This document shows positions 31,685 through 40,997 of a DNA stretch of 64,000 nucleotides, in pieces (positions within the stretch are counted from its first letter, which is position 1; the number at the start of each line of letters is the position of its first letter). A program made the position numbers and the translations under genes. This DNA comes from Halorientalis marina (GTDB lineage: Archaea > Halobacteriota > Halobacteria > Halobacteriales > Haloarculaceae), in the NCBI RefSeq assembly GCF_023028345.1, contig NZ_CP095487.1, positions 2,046,001 to 2,110,000 on the forward strand. Direction: 5' to 3'. The notes beneath the pieces are model-generated. The model was not told the DNA's origin and did no database searches. It saw only the letters and a program-made list of their open reading frames with translations.

Positions 31685-32167
31685 ATGGAGCCCAGCACAC
31701 GCGTAGACGTATTTCTCCGGAACTCGGTCCCGTTCCACGCCAAGGCGCGACAGCTCGTGACCCGCAGCCGCCTCCGGTCGCTCCAGTCCGCTGGTGTCGT
31801 CGACGAGGTCCGCGTCGATACCTGGGCGAACCGGACGACCGATACGGACAGGAACGAGAACCGCTCCCTGCCCGTCCTCGACGAATTGCAGGCGTGGGCG
31901 GACGAACACGGTGTCCGGCTGACTCCCGGCTTTGACTCTCACGACACACACTGTGGGTTCACCGGCCGTGATTTCCGGACCACCGTCTTCCCCGTCGTCT
32001 GCCTCGCGGTGTACGAGCACGACGAACTGGTCGGGGTCTACCCGCACAGCACCGACACCGGCAGTGTATCGGTCGCCGACTGCCTCTCCGTCCTCGAAGC
32101 CGGTGCACTGACGGCCGCCCCCGAGTCGGTGGCGACCGCGACGGACCGCGACCGCCCGACGCCCTGA
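31685..32167 (+). CDS. Tandem paralogue 3 of the unnamed haloarchaeal family (160 aa)
   Basis: A 160-residue third copy, more diverged. It keeps the strand RVDVFLRNSVP, the basic helix KARQLVTRSRLRSLQSAGVVDEVRV, LQAWADEHGVRLTPGFDSHDTHCGFTG (DTRECYS replaced by SHDTHC), VVCLAVYEHDELVGVYPHSTDTGSVSV and the final helix. The YPHST block is the best-conserved motif of the three. An upstream open extension of 17 codons is rejected. Three adjacent copies with different divergence suggest old duplications with functional separation. Confidence 0.7.
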   Translation: MEPSTRVDVFLRNSVPFHAKARQLVTRSRLRSLQSAGVVDEVRVDTWANRTTDTDRNENRSLPVLDELQAWADEHGVRLTPGFDSHDTHCGFTGRDFRTTVFPVVCLAVYEHDELVGVYPHSTDTGSVSVADCLSVLEAGALTAAPESVATATDRDRPTP

Positions 32168-32204
32168 CCGTGCACGGTGCAGTCAGGGGACCGCCGTATC
32201 GATG

Positions 32205-32570
32205 TTACGTCGGTTCGAACCGATACCCGTCCCACTCCTGGTCCCCGCTTCCGGCTTTCAGTCCGATCTCGGGGTCACGGAGCTGGTCGACGTAGACGGG
32301 CGTCACCTCGTCGCCGGTCTCGATCTCGTCCGTCGTGCACTGTCCGAGCGCGCGCACGGACACGCCGTCGACGTCGAACTCGACGAACGCGAGCGTGTTC
32401 GGTTCGCGAACGCCCGGCGGCGTCGCCGTGCTCGTCGTCCAGGTGACGACCTCGCCGGTCAGCTCCGAGAGGTCGACCGTCTCGGTCTGTTCCTCTCCGC
32501 ACTCGGGACAGAGGGTGTGTCCTGGGAACGTGACGTGGCCGTTCGGACAGCGGTGTGCGTCCATCGACAT
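32205..32570 (-). CDS. Zn-ribbon/OB-fold protein (DUF35 type), partner of the adjacent thiolase
   Basis: A 121-residue DUF35 protein: an N-terminal zinc ribbon with HRCPNGHVTFPGHTLCPECG and a C-terminal OB-fold (GEVVTWTTSTATPPGVREPNTLAFVEFDVDGVSVRALGQ). DUF35 proteins bind thiolases or HMG-CoA synthases and channel acyl-CoA intermediates. Its start is 2 bp from the thiolase stop, the classic gene pair. Ligands are Cys and His positions as in related proteins; no residue is missing. Confidence 0.88.
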   Translation of the reverse strand: MSMDAHRCPNGHVTFPGHTLCPECGEEQTETVDLSELTGEVVTWTTSTATPPGVREPNTLAFVEFDVDGVSVRALGQCTTDEIETGDEVTPVYVDQLRDPEIGLKAGSGDQEWDGYRFEPT

Positions 32571-32572
32571 CG

Positions 32573-33727
32573 TTATCGCGCCTCCATGACGGTAGTAATG
32601 ACACAGTTGCCGAAGCCGCCGACGTTACAGGCCAGTCCGGTGTCGGCCTCGACCTGCCGTGGGCCGGCTTCGCCGACTAGCTGTTCGTAAATCTCGACGG
32701 CCTGGGCGACGCCGCTCGCGCCCAGGGGGTGCCCCTTCGACTTCAGGCCGCCGGAGGTGTTGATGGGGAGTTCGCCGTCCCGTTCCGTCCGGCCTTCCTC
32801 GACCTGCTCCCAGGCTTTCCCCTTTTCGGCGAAGCCAAGCCCCTCCATCTGGAGGAACTCCAGGATCGTGAACATGTCGTGGAGTTCGGCCACGTCGATA
32901 TCGTCGGGACCGACTCCTGCCCGTTCGTATGCGGTCTCGGCGCTATCGACGACGCCGCCCATCGTCGTCGGGTCGTCGCGCTCGTGGACGACGTGGGTGT
33001 CCGTCGCGCCGCCGACGCCGGAGACGACCGCGTACTCGTCGGCGTACTCCTCGGCCACTTCGACCGGGCAGAACATCAGCGCCGCGCTCCCGTCCGTGAT
33101 GGGACAGAAGTCGTACAACCGGAGCGGGTCGGCGATGATCGGGCTCTCCAGGGCCTTCTCCTCGGAGATCTCCTTCTGGAACTGTGCCTTGGGGTTGTCG
33201 ACGCCGTTCTTGTGGTTCTTGACCGCGACCTTCGCGAGGCTGTCCCGCGGGGCGTCGAACTTCTCCAGGTAGTGTCGAGCCGTCAGCCCCGCGAAGGAGG
33301 GGAGCGTGACGCCGTGTTTGTACTCGACGGGGTGGGTGATCGAGGCGATCACGTCGGTCGCGCCGCCGGTTCCCTTGTGGGTCATCTTCTCGCCGCCGAC
33401 GAGCAGCGTCATGTCGCTCGACCCCGACGCGATCGACTGCCAGGCGGCGTAGATGCCGGCCCCGCCGCTGGAACTGGTCTGGTCGATCCGCTGGGAGTAG
33501 GCCGGCATCAGGCCCAGGTCGTGTGCGAGGGCGTTCATGATTCCCGTCTGTCCCTCGAACTCCCCGCTCGCCATGTTCGATACGTACACGTGATCGACGT
33601 CCGGGGGCGACACGCCCGAGTCGGCCAGGCACTCTTTGCCCGCCTGGGCGAGCAACTCCCGAATCCAGGCGTCACGCTGGCCGAACTGGGTCATCGAAGC
33701 CCCGATAATCGCCACTTCACTATCCAT
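32573..33727 (-). CDS. Thiolase-family acetyl-CoA acyltransferase
   Basis: A 384-residue thiolase of the archaeal SCP2/acetyl-CoA C-acetyltransferase type. Landmarks are an N-terminal EVAIIGASMTQFGQRD, SSSGGAGIYAAWQSIASGSSDMTLLVGGEKM in the region of the family nucleophile (where the usual Cys is replaced by Ser/Gly-rich sequence), INTSGGLKSKGHPLGASGVAQ with the catalytic His, and CNVGGFGNCVITTV near the end. Together with the DUF35 protein it could catalyse acetoacetyl-CoA formation (mevalonate route or polyhydroxyalkanoate precursor) or fatty-acid turnover; which is not decided. The ATG at 33727 fits the family N-terminus. The apparent absence of a Cys in the nucleophile region deserves attention. 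Confidence 0.82.
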   Translation of the reverse strand: MDSEVAIIGASMTQFGQRDAWIRELLAQAGKECLADSGVSPPDVDHVYVSNMASGEFEGQTGIMNALAHDLGLMPAYSQRIDQTSSSGGAGIYAAWQSIASGSSDMTLLVGGEKMTHKGTGGATDVIASITHPVEYKHGVTLPSFAGLTARHYLEKFDAPRDSLAKVAVKNHKNGVDNPKAQFQKEISEEKALESPIIADPLRLYDFCPITDGSAALMFCPVEVAEEYADEYAVVSGVGGATDTHVVHERDDPTTMGGVVDSAETAYERAGVGPDDIDVAELHDMFTILEFLQMEGLGFAEKGKAWEQVEEGRTERDGELPINTSGGLKSKGHPLGASGVAQAVEIYEQLVGEAGPRQVEADTGLACNVGGFGNCVITTVMEAR

Positions 33728-33833
33728 ACTCGCCTGGAACCTCTCCGGCAGGCAACGTAAAACCACCTTCTCTCGGCTGGGCTTGCAACCATCGACCCCC
33801 GCATCTTTGTCGCCGCGCCACGAACGCGCCGGT

Positions 33834-34289
33834 ATGCCCACTGGTCGTGTCGACGCGATCCACGTCGCGCCCGCGACGGGTGCCCCGCCGGAGGCCGTCG
33901 ACACCGTCCGTGCTGTCGCCGGGCGCGGTCTGGAAGGGGACCGGTACTTCGCGGCCGGCGGGACGTTCGCCGACCGCGAGGGGAGCGATCTGACGCTCGT
34001 CGAACGGGCGACACTCGACGCGCTCGCAGACGAGTTCGACCTCGAACCCGGGGCACACCGCCGGAACGTGACCACCAGCGGCGTCGACCTCGACTGGTTC
34101 GTGGGCGAGCGCTTCCGGATCGGCGACGCCGTCTGTGTGGGAACCGCCCCCTGTGATCCGTGTGCCTACCTCGAATCGCATCTCGACGAACCGGGACTCC
34201 GGACGGCACTCGACGGCCGCGGCGGCCTCCGAGCACGGATCGCCCAGTCCGGAACCATACGAACAGGCGATAATATCTGTAGTGATTAG
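33834..34289 (+). CDS. MOSC-domain protein
   Basis: A 151-residue stand-alone MOSC domain (molybdenum cofactor sulfurase C-terminal type). Characteristic are GRGLEGDRYFAAGG, DLTLVERATLDALADEF, HRRNVTTSGVDLDWFVGERFRIGD and the conserved Cys segment APCDPCAYLE. MOSC proteins transfer sulfur or handle MoCo-bound substrates. The ATG at 33834 starts the domain directly; an open frame from 33636 is rejected. Divergent from the thiolase across about 105 bp. Confidence 0.85.
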   Translation: MPTGRVDAIHVAPATGAPPEAVDTVRAVAGRGLEGDRYFAAGGTFADREGSDLTLVERATLDALADEFDLEPGAHRRNVTTSGVDLDWFVGERFRIGDAVCVGTAPCDPCAYLESHLDEPGLRTALDGRGGLRARIAQSGTIRTGDNICSD

Positions 34290-34350
34290 ATACACGGTCA
34301 CCATAGCAGATATTAACGTTCAAATCGCTGGGGGCCGAACGGGTTCGTAT

Positions 34351-35154
34351 ATGAACGAACCTGGCGTCCAGAGCCTCGTCGACCAGGACACGCTGGCAGC
34401 ACGCGTGGAGTCGGGCGAGGTCCCCGACTGGGCCGAGGCCCACTGGCGAACGTTCCGCGACGGGATACTCGGTGACCGGGACGGTGCACCGTTCCCCTGT
34501 TTCTTCGGCGTCGAATCCGTCGAGAACGGCGATCCGCTCTACACGCTCGTCCCGTCGATGACCGACAAGGACGCCCTGCTCGGCCTCAGAGACGCGATCC
34601 TGGAGTACCTCGCCGTCTACGAGGACCACGCCGAGCGGGCGTCGCTGGTCACGTTCTTCGAGCCTCCCGACGAGGAACTCACGGAGGCCGGCTACCACGA
34701 GCGGCTGTGGCACGTCCTCCAGTTCCTCCACGTGCACGACCCGGAACCGTGGCCCGAGGACATCCCGACCGATCCCGACGACCCATACTGGGAGTTCGCC
34801 TTCGGCGGCGAACCGATGTTCCCGACCTGCCGGGCGCCCTTCTACGACGAACGCAAGAGCCGGTACTGCCCCGTCGGCCTCGAAATCACGTTCCAGCCCC
34901 GGACGCTGTTCGAGGGGATTACCCACGACACGGACGCCGGACAGCAGGCCCGCGAGGTCATCCACGACCGGATCGAGGCGTACGACGGCGTCTGTCCACA
35001 CGCCGACATCGGAAACTACGGCGTCGACCTGGAGTGGCCCCAGTATATGCTCGCGGCGGACGAGTCCCAGGCTCCCGACGATCCGCCGATCTCCGTCAGT
35101 CGGGACCACCCGAAAGCCACCCGGACCCTCCCCGAGGAGTATGTCGCGGATTGA
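34351..35154 (+). CDS. YqcI/YcgG-family protein
   Basis: A 267-residue protein of the YqcI/YcgG family, uncharacterised enzymes with conserved Cys and Trp residues. Recognisable are the [10 protein letters not shown] motif near the N-terminus, [47 protein letters not shown], and a C-terminal [18 protein letters not shown]. Some relatives act in xenobiotic or nitroso resistance contexts, but none is settled. The ATG at 34351 lies 62 bp after the MOSC stop with an AT-rich stretch between. The next gene starts 14 bp before its end, so the two are coupled. Confidence 0.82.
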   Translation: MNEPGVQSLVDQDTLAARVESGEVPDWAEAHWRTFRDGILGDRDGAPFPCFFGVESVENGDPLYTLVPSMTDKDALLGLRDAILEYLAVYEDHAERASLVTFFEPPDEELTEAGYHERLWHVLQFLHVHDPEPWPEDIPTDPDDPYWEFAFGGEPMFPTCRAPFYDERKSRYCPVGLEITFQPRTLFEGITHDTDAGQQAREVIHDRIEAYDGVCPHADIGNYGVDLEWPQYMLAADESQAPDDPPISVSRDHPKATRTLPEEYVAD

Positions 35155-35737
35155 GAACCGGACGGTGTCGCTCCCCGAGGACGCCGTGTTCCTCCCCATC
35201 GATTTCCAGCAGGGCTTCGAGCACCCGCGCTGGGGCGACCGCAACAACCCCCGGGCGGAGAGCCGAGCAGCCGATCTTCTCGCGGCCTGGCGCAACCGAG
35301 GCCTGCCGGTGGTCCACGTCCGTCACGACTCGACCGAACCGGATTCCCCACTCCGGTCCGACGCCGACGGCTTCCCGTTCAAGGACGGCCTCGAACCGGC
35401 CGACAGCGAACGCGTCGTCACGAAACACAGGAACGGTGCCTTCGTGGGTACTGACCTGGAATCGTGGCTCGGCGACCGGGGGTACGGGACGCTCGTCGTC
35501 TGCGGACTGACGACCGACCACTGTGTCTCCACGACGGCGCGGATGGCCGAGAACCGCGGGTTCGAGGTAGTACTCGTCGCCGACGCGACAGCCACGTTCG
35601 ACCGGCGGTTCGACGGGGAGCCGATGGCAGCGGACCGCGTCCACCGCTCGGCGCTCGCACACCTCGACGGGGAGTTCGCGAGGGTTGTCACTGCGGGGGC
35701 AGTCTCTGCCGCGGTCGAACGGAAGAGCCCGGAGTAA
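35141..35737 (+). CDS. Isochorismatase-family cysteine hydrolase
   Basis: A 198-residue hydrolase of the isochorismatase/nicotinamidase superfamily. The triad is visible: Asp in [12 protein letters not shown], Lys in [10 protein letters not shown] and the nucleophile Cys in [34 protein letters not shown] signature block follows as usual. Metal ligands typical of nicotinamidase (D-x-H) are not obvious, so it may act on another amide or isochorismate-like substrate. It overlaps the YqcI/YcgG gene by 14 bp; a common substrate pathway is inference. Confidence 0.85.
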   Translation: MSRIENRTVSLPEDAVFLPIDFQQGFEHPRWGDRNNPRAESRAADLLAAWRNRGLPVVHVRHDSTEPDSPLRSDADGFPFKDGLEPADSERVVTKHRNGAFVGTDLESWLGDRGYGTLVVCGLTTDHCVSTTARMAENRGFEVVLVADATATFDRRFDGEPMAADRVHRSALAHLDGEFARVVTAGAVSAAVERKSPE

Positions 35738-35739
35738 TA

Positions 35740-36048
35740 CTACAGCGACCGCGCGGCGGCTTTCCACTCGCTCCCACGCTCGACCGATCTCGGCCGGCGC
35801 CGGGACTGCGCGCCGACGGACTCGAAGCGACCGGCGAGCGTCCACTCGCTGACGCGCTCGGGCGACGTCTCGGCGGCGTCTGTGGCCGCGGCCCGTTGCT
35901 GGTCGGTGAGATGGGCGCCGACGGCCGCGGCGATGGCGGCTGTCTCGCGCTCGTTCGGCGTCGCGACGCCGTCGAACCGCAGTGCCGCCAGCAGGTCGTC
36001 GAGACTCACCTCGACGATACCCTCCGACTCGGGACCGTCAGCGGTCAT
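35740..36048 (-). CDS. pccX: Propionyl-CoA carboxylase small subunit (PccX-like)
   Basis: A 102-residue acidic helical protein ([47 protein letters not shown]... [10 protein letters not shown]). In Haloferax mediterranei a small third subunit, PccX, is required with PccA and PccB for propionyl-CoA carboxylase; position (overlapping pccB by 4 bp) and size fit it, and bacterial carboxylase epsilon chains share the WxxAGR(F) ending. Sequence identity is not proof, since such subunits diverge quickly. It converges with the isochorismatase-family gene with 2 bp between stops. Confidence 0.78.
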   Translation of the reverse strand: MTADGPESEGIVEVSLDDLLAALRFDGVATPNERETAAIAAAVGAHLTDQQRAAATDAAETSPERVSEWTLAGRFESVGAQSRRRPRSVERGSEWKAAARSL

Positions 36049-37619
36049 AGCGGGATGTTGCCGTGGTCTTTCGGCGGCGAGTCCGTCCGCTTCCGTTCGA
36101 GGAGTTCGAGATCGTCGATCAGCCGCGACCGGGTATCGGCGGGCTCGATCACGTCGTCGAGGTAGCCCCGCCTGGCCGGGCCGTAGGGGTGGGCGAACTC
36201 CTCGCGGAACTCCGCCATGAGTTCCTGTCGCCTCGCGTCCGGGTCGTCGGCCTCGGCGATCTCGTTCCGGAAGAGGATGTTCACGGCACCGCGTGGACCG
36301 AGCACGGCCATCTCGGAGCCGGGCCACGCGTAGTTCACGTCCGAGCCGAGGAACTTCGAGGACATGACGATGTAGGCCCCACCGTAGGCCTTCCTGACGA
36401 CGACGGACATGAGCGGGACCGTCGCCTCGGCGTAGGCGTAGATGAGTTTCGCCCCCCGGCGGATGATGCCGTTGTGCTCCTGGTCGGTTCCGGGCATGAA
36501 CCCGGGCACGTCCACGAGCGTCAGGATCGGGACGTTGAACGAGTCGCAGGTGCGCACGAACCGCGCGGCCTTCTCGGAGGCGTCGATGTCGAGCGTGCCC
36601 GCGCTGACCCGGGGCTGGTTCGCGACGATGCCGACCACGCGCCCGTCCAGTCGCGCGTAGCCGGTGACGACGTTGCGAGCGAACCCGTCGTGGACCTCGA
36701 AGAAGGATTCCTCGTCGACGATCCGGTCGATCACGGACGTCATGTCGTACGGCTTGCGCGGTTCCTCCGGCACGATGTCGACCAGTTCCTCGCAGGCACG
36801 GTCCGGGTCGTCCCAGGGCTGGACCCGCGGCGGGTCCTCCATGTTGTTCTGGGGAAGATAGGAGAGGAGTTGCCTGATGTCGTCCAGGGCCTCCTCCTCG
36901 GAACTGGCGGCGAAGTGTGCGACCCCCGATTTCGTGGCGTGGGTCTTGGCGCCGCCGAGTTCCTCCTTTGACACCTGCTCGCCGGTGACGGTCTGGATGA
37001 CGTCCGGCCCCGTGATGAACATGTGGCTGGTGTCCTCGACCATGAACGTGAAGTCCGTCAGTGCGGGGGAGTAGGTCGCACCGCCGGCACAGGGACCCAT
37101 GATGGCCGAAATCTGTGGGACGAGTCCCGAGGCCTTCGTGTTCCGGTTGAAGATCTTCGCGAAGCCCACGAGGGAGTCGACGCCCTCCTGGATGCGTGCA
37201 CCGCCGGAGTCGTTGAGGCCGATGACGGGGACGCCGTTCTCGGTGGCCTTGTCCATCACCTTACAGATCTTGTCGGCGACGACCTCGCCGACGGAGCCCC
37301 CGAGGACGGTGAAGTCGTGGGCGAAGACGAAGACCTTCCGGCCGTCGATGTCGCCGTAGCCGGTGACGACCGCGTCGCCCGGGAACTGCTTTTCGTCCAT
37401 CCCGAACGACTGCGCGCGGTGTTCGACGAACGGGTCGACCTCCTCGAACGTTCCGTCGTCGAGGAGGTACTCGATGCGCTCGCGGGCGGTGAGCTTGCCT
37501 TTCTCGTGCTGGCGCTCGATTCGCGCTTCACCACCGCCGAGTTCGGCCTCCCGGCGCCGGCGTCTGAGTTCTTCGATGGGTGATTCCTCGTCCACATCGG
37601 ACTCTTCCTGTTTGCTCAT
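36045..37619 (-). CDS. pccB: Propionyl-CoA carboxylase carboxyltransferase subunit
   Basis: Carboxyltransferase that moves CO2 from biotin to propionyl-CoA (methylmalonyl-CoA synthesis). 524 residues, full length. Landmarks: [87 protein letters not shown] and [43 protein letters not shown]. The biotin carrier/carboxylase subunit (PccA) is not in the window, so it must be elsewhere. Start is 1 bp from the fabG stop; its stop region overlaps pccX. Acyl-CoA preference (propionyl vs acetyl) is family inference. Confidence 0.93.
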   Translation of the reverse strand: MSKQEESDVDEESPIEELRRRRREAELGGGEARIERQHEKGKLTARERIEYLLDDGTFEEVDPFVEHRAQSFGMDEKQFPGDAVVTGYGDIDGRKVFVFAHDFTVLGGSVGEVVADKICKVMDKATENGVPVIGLNDSGGARIQEGVDSLVGFAKIFNRNTKASGLVPQISAIMGPCAGGATYSPALTDFTFMVEDTSHMFITGPDVIQTVTGEQVSKEELGGAKTHATKSGVAHFAASSEEEALDDIRQLLSYLPQNNMEDPPRVQPWDDPDRACEELVDIVPEEPRKPYDMTSVIDRIVDEESFFEVHDGFARNVVTGYARLDGRVVGIVANQPRVSAGTLDIDASEKAARFVRTCDSFNVPILTLVDVPGFMPGTDQEHNGIIRRGAKLIYAYAEATVPLMSVVVRKAYGGAYIVMSSKFLGSDVNYAWPGSEMAVLGPRGAVNILFRNEIAEADDPDARRQELMAEFREEFAHPYGPARRGYLDDVIEPADTRSRLIDDLELLERKRTDSPPKDHGNIPL

Positions 37620-37620
37620 G

Positions 37621-38364
37621 TTACCATTCCATACCGCCGTTGACGGCCAGTATCTGACCGGTCATGTAGCTCGATTCCGGGGACGCGACGAAGCGGACGA
37701 TGCCGGCGATGTCGTCGACGGTCGCGAACCGGTTCAGGGGGATGCGGTCGATGATCTTCTGCTGAACGCGCTCGGGGACCTCCTCCAGCATATCGGTCTC
37801 GACGAAGCCAGGGGCGACGCAGTTCGCGGTCGAGCCCGTTGAAGCCAGCTCCAGGGCGAGCGTCCGGGTGAAACCGAACAGGGCCGATTTCGTGGCGGCG
37901 TAGTTGGCCTGGCCGTAGTTGCCCTGCTGGCCCACGACCGAGGAGATGTTGATCAGACGCCCCTCCTCGGCATCCTTGATATCCTCGAAGTAGGCGTTCG
38001 TGGTATTGTAAACGCCCCCGAGATTGACCTGCATCACCGTCTCCCAGTCCTCCTTGGTCATGTTCTCGAACTTCTTGTCGATGGTGATGCCGGCGTTGTT
38101 GACGAGGACGTCGGCGGAGCCGAAGACCTCGCGGGTGTCCTCGGCCATGGCCTCGACCTGGTCGAAGTCGGAGACGTCCGCCTGAAGCGGCACGGCCTTG
38201 CCACCGGCGTCCTCGATCGTGTCGACGACTTCGTGCGCTCGCGCCTCCGAGGACCGATAGTTCACGACCACGTTCGCTCCTCGACGGCCGAACTCCTCGG
38301 CGATCCCACGTCCGATACCTCGCGACGCACCGGTTACCACACAGGTTTGATTTTCGAGTGTCAT
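37621..38364 (-). CDS. Acetoacetyl-CoA/3-oxoacyl reductase (FabG/PhaB type)
   Basis: A 247-residue short-chain dehydrogenase. NADPH-binding VVTGASRGIGRGIAEEFG, NNAGITIDKKFENMTKEDWETVMQVNLGGVYNTT, catalytic Ser in INISSVVGQQGNYGQANYAATKSALFGF with Tyr and Lys of YAATK, and FVETDML. Placed first in the operon fabG-pccB-pccX, it fits PhaB activity, (R)-3-hydroxyacyl-CoA formation for polyhydroxyalkanoate, with PccB supplying propionyl units for copolymer. Generic 3-oxoacyl reductase activity cannot be excluded. Promoter on the minus strand lies in 38365-38500 (AT-rich TATAAGGGG near 38482-38490). Confidence 0.85.
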   Translation of the reverse strand: MTLENQTCVVTGASRGIGRGIAEEFGRRGANVVVNYRSSEARAHEVVDTIEDAGGKAVPLQADVSDFDQVEAMAEDTREVFGSADVLVNNAGITIDKKFENMTKEDWETVMQVNLGGVYNTTNAYFEDIKDAEEGRLINISSVVGQQGNYGQANYAATKSALFGFTRTLALELASTGSTANCVAPGFVETDMLEEVPERVQQKIIDRIPLNRFATVDDIAGIVRFVASPESSYMTGQILAVNGGMEW

Positions 38365-38556
38365 CGTTGGTGTGCAGAGCGCGGGCGGCCGCCCGCCCGA
38401 TATCCGGCGATGACGACCGGTCCCGCACTCCCTCTCCCTCGTCTAGGGTGGCCGCATACTGGCAAATAATAGTTCCCCTTATACGTCGTTAATCGAAAAC
38501 CCGAGTGTACTAGGCCCCCGGCAGTCGGCCACACGAATTTTCACTCCGACAGCTAC

Positions 38557-38572
38557 TTTAGGGATGCCTAAA
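38557..38572. promoter_or_regulatory. Iron-box palindrome before the RGP-like gene
   Basis: TTTAGG-GATG-CCTAAA, a perfect dyad with 6-base arms and a 4-base spacer, 16 bp upstream of the ATG at 38589. The spacing suggests overlap with the transcription start, so a repressor site. Confidence 0.75.
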
Positions 38573-38588
38573 GATACGGAGACAAGAG

Positions 38589-39758
38589 ATGCGACAGGAC
38601 ACGTGTGTCGTCGTGCCGACGATACGGGAGTACGAGTGTTTGCGCGCCTACTTCGAGAACGCGCGGGAACACGGGTTCGACCTCGACAGGCTTCACGTCG
38701 TGCTGGTCACGGAGGACTTCTGTGACACGGACGCGATGCAGTCGATGCTCGACGAGGAGGGCGTCGACGGCGACGTCTTCGACGGGGCGGCCCGCGAGCA
38801 GTGGTTCGCCGAGCAGGGGGTCGACGAGTACGGCCACCTGATCCCCGAGGCGAGTCACGCACAGACCAGCTTCGGACTGCTGTACCTCTGGGCAAACGAC
38901 TTCGAGTACGGCTTCTTCATCGACGACGACACGCTCCCCCACCCGGGTTTCGACTTCTTCGGAAGGCACTTCGACAATCTCGCCTACGAAGGCGAGATCG
39001 AATCGGTCAGGTCGGACGAGCGCTGGGTGAACGTCCTCTACCAGAACGTCGAGGACCACGACCTGTATCCGCGCGGGTATCCCTACAGCGCCATGGACGA
39101 GCGCGTCGAAACGGATACCGTCGAGGTGGACGACGTGGTGGCCTCGCAAGGACTGTGGACGAACGTCCCGGACCTCGACGCGGTCCGCATCCTGATGGAC
39201 GGCGACCTGCAGGGCCAGGCCCAGACCCGGACGACGGCGGACGACTACGAGGGGAACTTCGTCGCCGAGCGGGGCAACTACCTCACGGTCTGTTCGATGA
39301 ACCTCGCCTTCCGCCGGGAGGTCGTGCCGGCGTTCTACCAGTTGCCGATGGACGACAACGAGTGGGACGTGGGCCGGTTCGACGACATCTGGAGCGGCCT
39401 GTTCCTCAAGCGGGCCTGTGACGTGCTCGACAAGCGCATCGTCAACGGCTACCCGCTCTGTGAGCACAACAAGGCCCCGCGGTCGACCTTCGGCGACCTG
39501 AACAACGAGGTTCCGGGGCTGGAACTCAACGAGCACGTTTGGGAGGTCATCGACGACGTGGGCGGCGACGCCGATACCTTCGCCGGGGTCTTCCGCGCGA
39601 TGGCCGAAGCCCTGGACGAGGGCGACTTCGACTACGAGAACGCCGCCTTCCTGAACTACTGCGGCGAGTACATGCACGATTGGCTCGGCGCGCTGGAGGA
39701 ACTCCGTCCCGGTACCATTCCCGCGACGGCGACGGCGACCGCGACCGCGGACGACTGA
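38589..39758 (+). CDS. Reversibly glycosylated polypeptide (RGP/UAM)-like protein
   Basis: A 389-residue GT-A-like protein of the alpha-1,4-glucan-protein synthase/UDP-arabinopyranose mutase type. It has the N-terminal strand TCVVVPTIREYECLRAYFENAREHGFDLDRLHVVLVTEDFCD, the DDD metal motif in FFIDDDTLPHPGFDFFG and the C-terminal PMDDNEWDVGRFDDIWSGLFLKRACD block that carries the family's W-D-DIW pattern. The plant proteins interconvert UDP-arabinose ring forms and self-glycosylate; the archaeal role is unknown. It carries an iron box and precedes the Fbp iron importer by 41 bp, yet the importer has its own box. C-terminus ends in a Thr/Ala repeat (TATATATADD). Confidence 0.8.
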   Translation: MRQDTCVVVPTIREYECLRAYFENAREHGFDLDRLHVVLVTEDFCDTDAMQSMLDEEGVDGDVFDGAAREQWFAEQGVDEYGHLIPEASHAQTSFGLLYLWANDFEYGFFIDDDTLPHPGFDFFGRHFDNLAYEGEIESVRSDERWVNVLYQNVEDHDLYPRGYPYSAMDERVETDTVEVDDVVASQGLWTNVPDLDAVRILMDGDLQGQAQTRTTADDYEGNFVAERGNYLTVCSMNLAFRREVVPAFYQLPMDDNEWDVGRFDDIWSGLFLKRACDVLDKRIVNGYPLCEHNKAPRSTFGDLNNEVPGLELNEHVWEVIDDVGGDADTFAGVFRAMAEALDEGDFDYENAAFLNYCGEYMHDWLGALEELRPGTIPATATATATADD

Positions 39759-39776
39759 ATCGTCAGGTACAAGTGA

Positions 39777-39792
39777 TTTAGGTGAGCCTAAA
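39777..39792. promoter_or_regulatory. Iron-box palindrome before the fbp operon
   Basis: TTTAGG-TGAG-CCTAAA, a perfect 6-4-6 dyad ending 7 bp before the fbpA ATG at 39800. It fits a DtxR-family repressor that shuts iron uptake when iron is plentiful. Confidence 0.8.
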
Positions 39793-39799
39793 ACGAAAC

Positions 39800-40966
39800 A
39801 TGAGAAGAACTGACGACGGTGCTGACGGGCGATCCACGCGGCGGCGATTCATCGCGGCGAGCGCGGTGGCCGCTGCGGGCGGGGTCGCAGGGTGTGGCGG
39901 AAGCAACGACAACTCGACGCCGATCAACGGGACGGAGAACACGGCTGCCCCGTCCTGGTACGGGTCCGGCCCGGGATCGTTCGAGCAACGGCCGGCACCG
40001 GGCGGCACGTCGATGTCCGAAATGCCGAACATGGCCGGGACGCTCAACGTCTACTCCGGGCGCGGCGAGGGGCTGGTCGGCGATCTGATCGCGTACCTCG
40101 AACGTCGGTATCCGGACCTGAACGTCGAGGTTACCTACGCCCCGGCGGCCGACCTCGCCCAGCGACTCGTCACCGAGGGCAGCAACACGCCGGCGGACGT
40201 GTTCTACTCGGTCAACGCGGGATCGCTCGGCTTCGTCGCCGAGGAGGGACTGACCCAGTCGCTCCGCGAGGACACGTACTCGCTCGTCGGGTCCGAGTTT
40301 CGGGCCGGCGACAACGCCTGGACCGGGACCTCCGGGCGCGCGCGAACGATTCCGTACAACACGAACGCGCTGAGCGAGTCGGACGTGCCGTCCGACATCA
40401 TGCAGTTCCCGAACCTCGACGGGTACGCCGGCGAGATCGGGTGGGCACCGTCGTACTCCTCGTTCCAGGCGTTCGTCACCGCCATGCGGATCCTGGAGGG
40501 CGAGGACGCGACCCGGAACTGGCTTCAGGGGATGCTCGATCTGAACGTCCAGGAGTACAACGACGAGTTCGCCGTCTCGCAGGCGGTCGCCGACGGCGAA
40601 CTCAGTCTCGGGTTCGCCAACCACTACTACATCCAGCGCGTGCTGGCGGGCCGTCCCAACGCGCCGATCGGGACGGCCTTTACGCAGAACGATGCCGGAA
40701 CCGTCTTTAACGTCGCCGGCGCAGCTAGAATCAACGCGTCCGACCGGGCGGACCAGGCCGACCTGTTCGTCCGGCACCTCCTGTCGGCGGAAGCACAGGA
40801 GTACTTCGCGATCCGCACGTTCGAGTACCCGCTCGTCGACGGAGTCGACCCGGTCGGCCGGCTCCCGCCGATCTCGGAACTCGACGTACCCGACATCGAC
40901 CTCTCGCGGCTCTCGGACCTCGGGGCAACCATCGACCTCATGCAGGACGTCGGCGTCCTGACCTGA
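39800..40966 (+). CDS. fbpA: Tat-exported ferric-iron-binding lipoprotein (FbpA type)
   Basis: Extracellular Fe(III)-binding protein of the FbpABC/HitABC importer, 388 residues. The signal is a twin-arginine type (RSTRRRFIAASAVAAAGGVAGC with a lipobox Cys), followed by a polar linker. The fold is type-2 periplasmic binding protein: GTLNVYSGRGEGLVGDLIAYLERRYPDLNVEV, TPADVFYSVNAGSLGFVAEEGL, ELSLGFANHYYIQRVLAGRPN with the adjacent Tyr pair typical of iron coordination. The ATG at 39800 rather than an in-frame GTG inside the iron box is chosen. First gene of fbpA-fbpB-fbpC, 31 bp before fbpB. Confidence 0.9.
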   Translation: MRRTDDGADGRSTRRRFIAASAVAAAGGVAGCGGSNDNSTPINGTENTAAPSWYGSGPGSFEQRPAPGGTSMSEMPNMAGTLNVYSGRGEGLVGDLIAYLERRYPDLNVEVTYAPAADLAQRLVTEGSNTPADVFYSVNAGSLGFVAEEGLTQSLREDTYSLVGSEFRAGDNAWTGTSGRARTIPYNTNALSESDVPSDIMQFPNLDGYAGEIGWAPSYSSFQAFVTAMRILEGEDATRNWLQGMLDLNVQEYNDEFAVSQAVADGELSLGFANHYYIQRVLAGRPNAPIGTAFTQNDAGTVFNVAGAARINASDRADQADLFVRHLLSAEAQEYFAIRTFEYPLVDGVDPVGRLPPISELDVPDIDLSRLSDLGATIDLMQDVGVLT

Positions 40967-40997
40967 TCCGGGGACCGACGGGGGGTACCCCGCACCA

